From an uncultured Actinomycetospora sp. (GTDB lineage: Bacteria; Actinomycetota; Actinomycetes; Mycobacteriales; Pseudonocardiaceae): a DNA stretch of 9,123 nt. The notes beneath the pieces are model-generated. The model did not search any database. It was not told the origin of the DNA and was given only the letters and a program-made list of their open reading frames with translations. Location of the stretch: positions 1-9,123 of the forward strand of contig CADCTH010000162.1 of the NCBI GenBank assembly GCA_902805495.1, read 5' to 3'. A program made the translations under genes and the position numbers. Of the stretch, positions 6,118 through 9,123 are shown in pieces (position 1 is the first letter of the stretch; each line of letters starts with the position of its first letter).

Positions 6118-6210
6118 GCCCCCGGAGCCCCTGACCCTCGTCCAGTCGGGGCCCGACCCGCCGGCATCGCCCGGTGGTCGGGAGATCGCTCCGGGGGCCT
6201 TCCTGTCTCT
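6118..6210 (+). terminator. Terminator-like closing stem of the putative RNA
   Basis: GCCCCCGGAGC (6118-6128) pairs perfectly with GCTCCGGGGGC (6188-6198), enclosing two hairpins, and is followed by CTTCCTGTCTCT (6199-6210). The stem is strong but the tail is pyrimidine-rich rather than a T-run. It sits just inside the gap before the convergent gene's stop at 6223, where a terminator would be expected. Confidence 0.4.
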
Positions 6211-6222
6211 ACGGCAGGGTCG

Positions 6223-6750
6223 TCACCGGCGGGCGTAGGGCCGGTCGTCGACGCCGAACGAGGCCCCGTAGGGCGCGTCGAAGGTGGAGCCGTAGGGCCG
6301 CTCGCCGGTGTTCGCGGCCGCGGGTGCGACGTGGTCGGCGCGCGGGTCGCCGGCCAGCGGGCGCCCGTCGAGGTCGAAGCCCGCGGGCCGGGACGACGAG
6401 GCCCACTCGCCGGTGCGCGGGTGGCTCGGCAGGGGCGCGCTCAGGGGGTCAGGGTCACCCAGCGGGTCGCTGTGGCGCCCGGCCGGCTCGCGCGCTCCTG
6501 CGACGGGCTGCGGCTCCGGCGGACTCAGGCGCGTGCGGCTCGGGCCGGGTCCGTGCGGACCGGTGCCGGGCAGGCCGCCCTCGGCGACCCACTTCGCCTC
6601 CTGCGCGATGCGGTAGGTCTGGCAGGGCCAGCTCGTGCGGCCGCCGGCGTGGAAACAGGCGCGGCAGTTCTGGTGCCCGTCGGGCACGTGCTCGGCGAGC
6701 ACCCTGCGCCAGACGTCGGGCATCTCGGACATGACGACGGCCATCGACAC
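6223..6750 (-). CDS. Uncharacterised three-cysteine protein with Pro/Gly-rich tail
   Basis: A 175-residue protein. The first 60 residues look like a small actinobacterial family of unknown role: MPDVWRRVLAEHVPDGHQNC followed by RACFHAGGRTSWPC, giving Cys29, Cys32 and Cys43 (CxxC-x10-C) with nearby His21, His26 and His34, which could bind a metal. The rest (about 61-175) is rich in Pro, Gly, Ser and Arg, probably disordered, and ends in three spaced PY-containing units (RPYGS, APYGA, RPYAR). GTG at 6750 is chosen because GGAGG ends exactly 7 nt upstream; ATGs at 6744 and 6732 are in frame but badly spaced. The open frame extends to 6948, yet the extra residues are not protein-like. It converges with the putative structured RNA, their 3' ends about 12 nt apart. 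Function is not known; an RNA- or DNA-binding zinc-knuckle-like role would be only a guess. Confidence 0.7.
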   Translation of the reverse strand: MSMAVVMSEMPDVWRRVLAEHVPDGHQNCRACFHAGGRTSWPCQTYRIAQEAKWVAEGGLPGTGPHGPGPSRTRLSPPEPQPVAGAREPAGRHSDPLGDPDPLSAPLPSHPRTGEWASSSRPAGFDLDGRPLAGDPRADHVAPAAANTGERPYGSTFDAPYGASFGVDDRPYARR

Positions 6751-7299
6751 GTCGTGGCCTCCTCTCCGTGCGGTCGGGGCCCACGGGGACACCGTGCGGC
6801 GTGCGGCGGGGAGGAGCCGTGTTGCCGGGGAGCGCTCGATCCCGCCGCACCGGTCGTGCCCGCCGACGGGGCTACCGCCGACGTGGTGTGTTTGGTACTC
6901 GTTTCCTCGCCGGAGCACGACGGCGACCCGACGGTGATCGTCGGGCACCCACCGTCACCGCCTCCGACGGCGCCTCGCTCCGGCGTGTCGCGGCCCGACC
7001 GTTCGGGTCTCGGCGACGCGAGGCCCTGACCAGCGACGATGCTCCTGCCCGCCGATGTGCCGTCACCGTGCCTCACCCGTCCAGGACGTCCTGCTGGGCC
7101 GAGCGAGGCGTCGAGGGCTCGTCGGCCGGTCCCGGTTCTGCGCGCCGACGGTCGCCGAGCGGAGCAGTGGTTGCGCCGGACGGCCCAATATCAGCAAGCC
7201 GATCGCGCGAGATGCCGGAGGGCACGACGGCAGACCCGCTGGTTCGCGGGGTGGACGCTCCTGGCGGGCCACGGGACCCGTCGGTGAGGGAGGAACACC
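6751..7299. other. About 550 bp without a convincing gene
   Basis: The left end holds the ribosome binding site of the gene starting at 6750 and presumably its promoter, although I find no clear TANNNT box. A 7-bp perfect hairpin CCCGACG-GTGAT-CGTCGGG lies at 6927-6945. From 7039 to 7287 a plus-strand frame reads a basic C-terminus (RRTAQYQQADRARCRRARRQ, then TRWFAGWTLLAG) but lacks a ribosome binding site and has weak third-position bias, so it may be a decayed small gene. GGGAGG at 7286-7291 belongs to the next gene. Confidence 0.5.
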
Positions 7300-7609
7300 A
7301 TGCGCCGGCGCACCGTCGACATCGGGGCCGTCGTCCTCGCGGTGCTCGGTCTGCTGGACGTCCTGAGCCCCTGGCTCAAGTCGCCGATCCCGTGGCCCTC
7401 GCCTTCGGCCTCGCGACCCTCGTCGCCTCGCTGTCTGAGCCGCGCGAGGCGCGCGCGCGGCGATGTGGGTGGCCGTCGTGGTGGTCATCGTGGTGGTCAT
7501 CGTGGTGGTGCTGGTGGTGACGATCGTCGGCGTCGTACTGGTCCGCCGGCCCTCGTCCGGACGCGGACCACCGCCCGCCTCTGAGGTCTGCCCGGCCGTC
7601 GAGCCCTAG
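7300..7609 (+). pseudogene. Small three-helix membrane protein gene broken into three frames
   Basis: ATG at 7300 has GGGAGG about 8 nt upstream. The first frame encodes MRRRTVDIGAVVLAVLGLLD then VLSPWL (one membrane helix) with strong G/C third positions. Near 7375-7385 that coding bias moves to the next frame, which reads DPVALAFGLATLVASLSEP (second helix) and REARARR. Near 7449-7462 it moves again to the third frame, MWVAVVVVIVVVIVVVLVV (third helix), ending at TAG 7607-7609. Both moves equal a loss of one base or gain of two. Rejoined, it would be a protein of about 100 residues resembling small hydrophobic actinobacterial proteins with a charged N-terminus and an R-R-x-A-M-W-V-A junction. 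The second break coincides with an 11-nt GC repeat (7449-7459). Unrepaired, the first frame runs on as an Arg/Gly-rich tail to 7584. Sequencing error, pseudogene and slippage control cannot be separated here. Confidence 0.55.
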
Positions 7610-7612
7610 GAT
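7607..7612 (+). promoter_or_regulatory. -10 element of the tRNA-Lys gene
   Basis: TAGGAT fits TANNNT and lies 20 nt before the mature tRNA 5' end, so transcription would start near 7619. The first three bases double as the stop codon of the broken membrane-protein gene. No good -35 element is seen; TGAGGT at 7582-7587 is poorly spaced. Confidence 0.45.
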
Positions 7613-7632
7613 CGACCCCGGCCGCACCGGCC

Positions 7633-7705
7633 GGGCCTCTAGCTCAATCGGCAGAGCTGCGGACTTTTAATCCGTTGGTTGTGGGTTCGAGTCCCACGGG
7701 GCCCA
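7633..7705 (+). tRNA. tRNA-Lys (anticodon UUU)
   Basis: A complete 73-nt cloverleaf. The acceptor stem GGGCCTC (7633-7639) pairs with GGGGCCC (7698-7704) with one T-G wobble and discriminator A at 7705. The D arm is GCTC/GAGC, the anticodon stem GCGGA/TCCGT, and the loop CTTTTAA carries TTT at 7666-7668. The T arm is GTGGG-TTCGAGT-CCCAC. No CCA is encoded, as is common in actinobacteria. It decodes lysine AAA/AAG. Confidence 0.97.
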
Positions 7706-7788
7706 CTCGAGGAGCCAACGACCGGCTTCCTCGTCGGCGGCTATCGCGTCCCGCGGCGCATGCGCCCGAGGGCCGCCGCCCGGCCTGA

Positions 7789-8331
7789 TCAGTGGCCGTG
7801 TCGGCTTCGAGGTCCCCAGTGCGGGCGCAGCGGTGGCAGGTCGCTCCAGCCCGGGTGGGGGCCGAGCTCGGTCCCGCCGTCGTCGCTGTCGAAGTCACGG
7901 CCGTACTGATCCGGGATCGTGCCCCAGCCCCAATAGGGAAGCGGACGCGCCGGAAGGATCCCGAGGACCTCGGCCGGGTCGATCCGCGCGGGGGCGACGG
8001 TGCTCAGGTGGGTCCAGTCGTCACCGAGGTCGAAGGTGTAGACGAACTGCTCGCCGAGCTCCAGAGACGAGAGTCGCACTCCGGTGCTCGGCTGGGACTC
8101 GTCGGGCACGTCGTCCCATTCGGGACTGGTCAGCAGCCGGCGTTGGGAGCGTTCGAACAGGTGCAGGTGCGCGCGGTCCCAGCGGGCGAACGCGTCGTCG
8201 ATGGCGGTCGCGAGGTCGGCGAAGGTGTGGGTGCGGGCCCCGGCGAACACTCGGCCGGGGCGCGGCCACAGCGGGCCGCTGCGGCCGCCTTCGACCAGGT
8301 CGACTCGGATCGAGAGCCACGTCCGCGCCAT
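7789..8331 (-). CDS. Plasmid pRiA4b ORF-3-like / IS1096 passenger (TnpR-like) family protein
   Basis: A 180-residue protein with the hallmarks of the PRiA4_ORF3 family: HTFADLATAIDDAFARWDRA followed by HLHLF (35-59), VRLSSLELGEQFVYTFDLGD followed by DWTHL (85-109), and a hydrophobic PYWGWG segment. The family occurs on plasmids, as a passenger gene of mycobacterial IS1096 and in many chromosomes; its biochemical role is unsettled, and the old resolvase label for the IS1096 copy is not supported by any recombinase motif here. No transposase is visible beside it. The start ATG at 8331 has GGAGG 9 nt upstream. The tail after about 130 is Pro/Gly/Asp-rich. It is the first gene beyond tRNA-Lys, transcribed towards it, in a stretch that may be acquired DNA. 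No promoter is evident upstream. Confidence 0.8.
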   Translation of the reverse strand: MARTWLSIRVDLVEGGRSGPLWPRPGRVFAGARTHTFADLATAIDDAFARWDRAHLHLFERSQRRLLTSPEWDDVPDESQPSTGVRLSSLELGEQFVYTFDLGDDWTHLSTVAPARIDPAEVLGILPARPLPYWGWGTIPDQYGRDFDSDDGGTELGPHPGWSDLPPLRPHWGPRSRHGH

Positions 8332-8659
8332 GGATTCAATCCTCCCGCGGGCACCGTGGCGTCGTCGCTGCCCGGTCGAAGATCGCTTCCGCTGAATGCA
8401 GGCCTGCGACCAGAGCGGCTCATGCGGGGCGCGCTCAGCGATCTGTCGGGACCGATAACCGGCTTCTACGTCAGCGTCGAGCGCGAACCGACCTCTTGCT
8501 GCCCCGCTCCACTCGACCTGTCACTCGCCTACTGCTTTGCAGGCGGTCCGTTTGTCGGGCCCCGGCGCTCGGCGACGAGCTGCCACTGTCGGTTCAAGGC
8601 GCACACTGTTGGCCCACCGCGGTGTGCGTGGGAGTGCTGCTTAAGGAGGGTGACGGACA
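8332..8659. other. About 330 bp without a gene, with several inverted repeats
   Basis: No frame on either strand looks like protein. I see an inverted repeat AGATCGCT/AGCGATCT (8380-8387, 8437-8444), a perfect 10-bp palindrome GCAGGCCTGC (8398-8407), and GGTCG/CGACC (8374-8378, 8407-8411). The stretch lies upstream of the gene starting at 8331 and downstream of the gene ending at 8660, so it may carry regulatory sites or remnants of a mobile element. Confidence 0.4.
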
Positions 8660-9123
8660 CTACCACCGTTCGTCTTCGGGCCACGGGACGTCAACTCCCC
8701 GCTCCTGTGGCTGTCGAACACCAAGGTCGATCTTCAGATCCGTGCGCAGCTGACTAAGCGCGTTCCCCACGCTGGTTGCGACGCTGTCTGCACTTTCCAG
8801 CTCCTCCCGTGTCCGCCGGAACTGATCGAGCGCCCGCCCCGACAGGAGCAGCCCGTTGCCCTCCTCGTAGTACCACTCAATCATGCTCTGTGCTACGGCC
8901 TTCGGTTGCCGGTGCGTGGCGTCGATCGAGCGGGGGTTAAGAAGGGGGAGCAGCTTGCCGTACGCGGCCAGACGAGCTTTAAACAGCTCCGCCGTCCGGT
9001 TCAAGGTCGCAGATTGGCGGTACGGTGTCGGAACGCCCATGGTCTCGCGAAGATCCTTACGTTGGCTTTTCATGATGTCCACCCATTGGCGGTGCGCTCT
9101 TGTTAGGCCCTCGCTGTTCAGTC
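8660..9123 (-). CDS. Uncharacterised protein, 5' end beyond window
   Basis: The frame is open to the right edge and 153 residues are visible. The text reads LNSEGLTRAHRQWVDIMKSQ at the edge, then a helical region (TAELFKARLAAYGKLLPLLN) and an aromatic patch IEWYYEEGNGLLLSGRALDQ that continues FRRTREEL. Related WY...GG.LLS segments occur in uncharacterised bacterial proteins, but I do not know a function. The end is acidic and Trp-rich (VPWPEDERW). An in-frame GTG (9082) and ATG (9073) exist, but neither has a ribosome binding site and protein-like sequence continues upstream, so a true start outside the window is more likely. Codon use is clearly less G/C-biased than in the genes on the left (for example TTT AAA in mid-gene), a sign of transfer. 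No membrane segment is visible in this part. Confidence 0.65.
   Translation of the reverse strand, partial: LNSEGLTRAHRQWVDIMKSQRKDLRETMGVPTPYRQSATLNRTAELFKARLAAYGKLLPLLNPRSIDATHRQPKAVAQSMIEWYYEEGNGLLLSGRALDQFRRTREELESADSVATSVGNALSQLRTDLKIDLGVRQPQERGVDVPWPEDERW

Larger units (their letters stand above)
5974..6210 (+). ncRNA. Putative structured small RNA or orphan leader, family not recognised
   Basis: About 237 nt behind a plausible promoter, with no convincing protein frame. The 5' part holds AGGAGGTGGTCCAGC (5983-5997), complementary to the 3' end of 16S rRNA with one G-U pair, then a small hairpin (GTCC 5991-5994 with GGAC 6012-6015, inner CGTT/AACG) that puts an ATG in its loop. Next come an 8-bp stem CCGCGGGC/GCCCGCGG (6065-6072, 6078-6085) enclosed by TGGCCG/CGGCCA (6057-6062, 6091-6096), and a junction closed by an 11-bp stem (6118-6128 with 6188-6198) that encloses two more hairpins, including CCCGACC/GGTCGGG (6152-6158, 6176-6182). 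A pyrimidine-rich tail follows. It does not match tRNA, RNase P, tmRNA, SRP RNA or any riboswitch class I can recall. No plus-strand gene lies downstream; it converges with the gene ending at 6223. Transcript existence and ends are inference. Confidence 0.45.

Noticed and set aside
5974..6210. Known riboswitch, T-box, tmRNA, RNase P, SRP or 6C RNA
   Set aside because: None of the conserved sequence blocks I know for these families is present, and there is no downstream plus-strand gene for a riboswitch to control.
6056..6238. 60-codon plus-strand ORF in the structured RNA region
   Set aside because: No ribosome binding site, Pro/Gly/Arg-rich text, and it runs through the perfect stems that better explain the sequence.
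7449..7510. CRISPR or tandem-repeat array
   Set aside because: The GTGGTGGTCATC-type repetition simply encodes Val/Ile in a membrane helix, and there are no spaced direct repeats anywhere in the window.
7463..7609. Stand-alone 48-residue single-helix membrane peptide
   Set aside because: The ATG has no ribosome binding site and the coding bias flows in from the preceding frame, so it is better read as the third piece of the broken gene.
7681..7705. Duplicated tRNA 3' end as an attachment site
   Set aside because: I found no second copy of this stretch inside the window; it could only lie beyond the right edge.
8650..8757. Plus-strand 35-codon ORF starting GTG after AAGGAGG (8643-8649)
   Set aside because: The ribosome binding site touches the start codon with no spacing, and the frame is antisense to the 3' end of the minus-strand gene at 8660 with no family features.

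Overview
The window is high-GC DNA with strong G/C third-position bias, GTG starts and GGAGG ribosome binding sites. This points to an actinomycete; the GGDEF, PHP and Rieske proteins read like those of Pseudonocardiales, but that placement is recognition from memory, not a search result.

Left part (1-5062), all well-formed housekeeping or accessory genes. A GGDEF diguanylate cyclase (minus strand) runs off the left edge. Next comes a minus-strand pair with only 10 nt between stop and start: an MBL-fold/Rieske iron-sulfur protein followed by a DusB-type tRNA dihydrouridine synthase. An 88-bp divergent spacer separates this pair from a plus-strand PHP-domain protein with an N-terminal helix-hairpin-helix region.

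Middle part (5063-6750). The PHP gene abuts, stop codon to stop codon, an ArsR-type winged-helix/SRPBCC fusion regulator on the minus strand. Its promoter (TTGACG-18-TATCTT) carries two near-identical 12-bp palindromes centred 30 bp apart, one inside the spacer and one just downstream of the -10 box. Back to back with it is a plus-strand promoter (TTGCGG-17-TAGCGT) that should drive a transcript of about 240 nt with no ordinary gene in it. That region has a 15-nt stretch complementary to the 3' end of 16S rRNA, an 11-codon mini-ORF, and three strong stem structures, the last followed by a pyrimidine-rich tail. This putative small RNA or orphan leader, divergent from the regulator, is the most interesting unexplained element. 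It converges on a minus-strand gene for an uncharacterised three-cysteine protein with a Pro/Gly-rich tail.

Right part (6751-9123). About 550 bp without a convincing gene is followed by a small membrane-protein gene broken into three frames, the second break lying at a (GC)n tract, and then by a complete tRNA-Lys(UUU). Beyond the tRNA are two minus-strand genes: a pRiA4b ORF-3/IS1096-passenger-like protein and an uncharacterised protein cut by the right edge. Base and codon composition is visibly less GC-biased towards the right edge, so DNA to the right of the tRNA may be acquired, although no integrase or att duplication is visible here.
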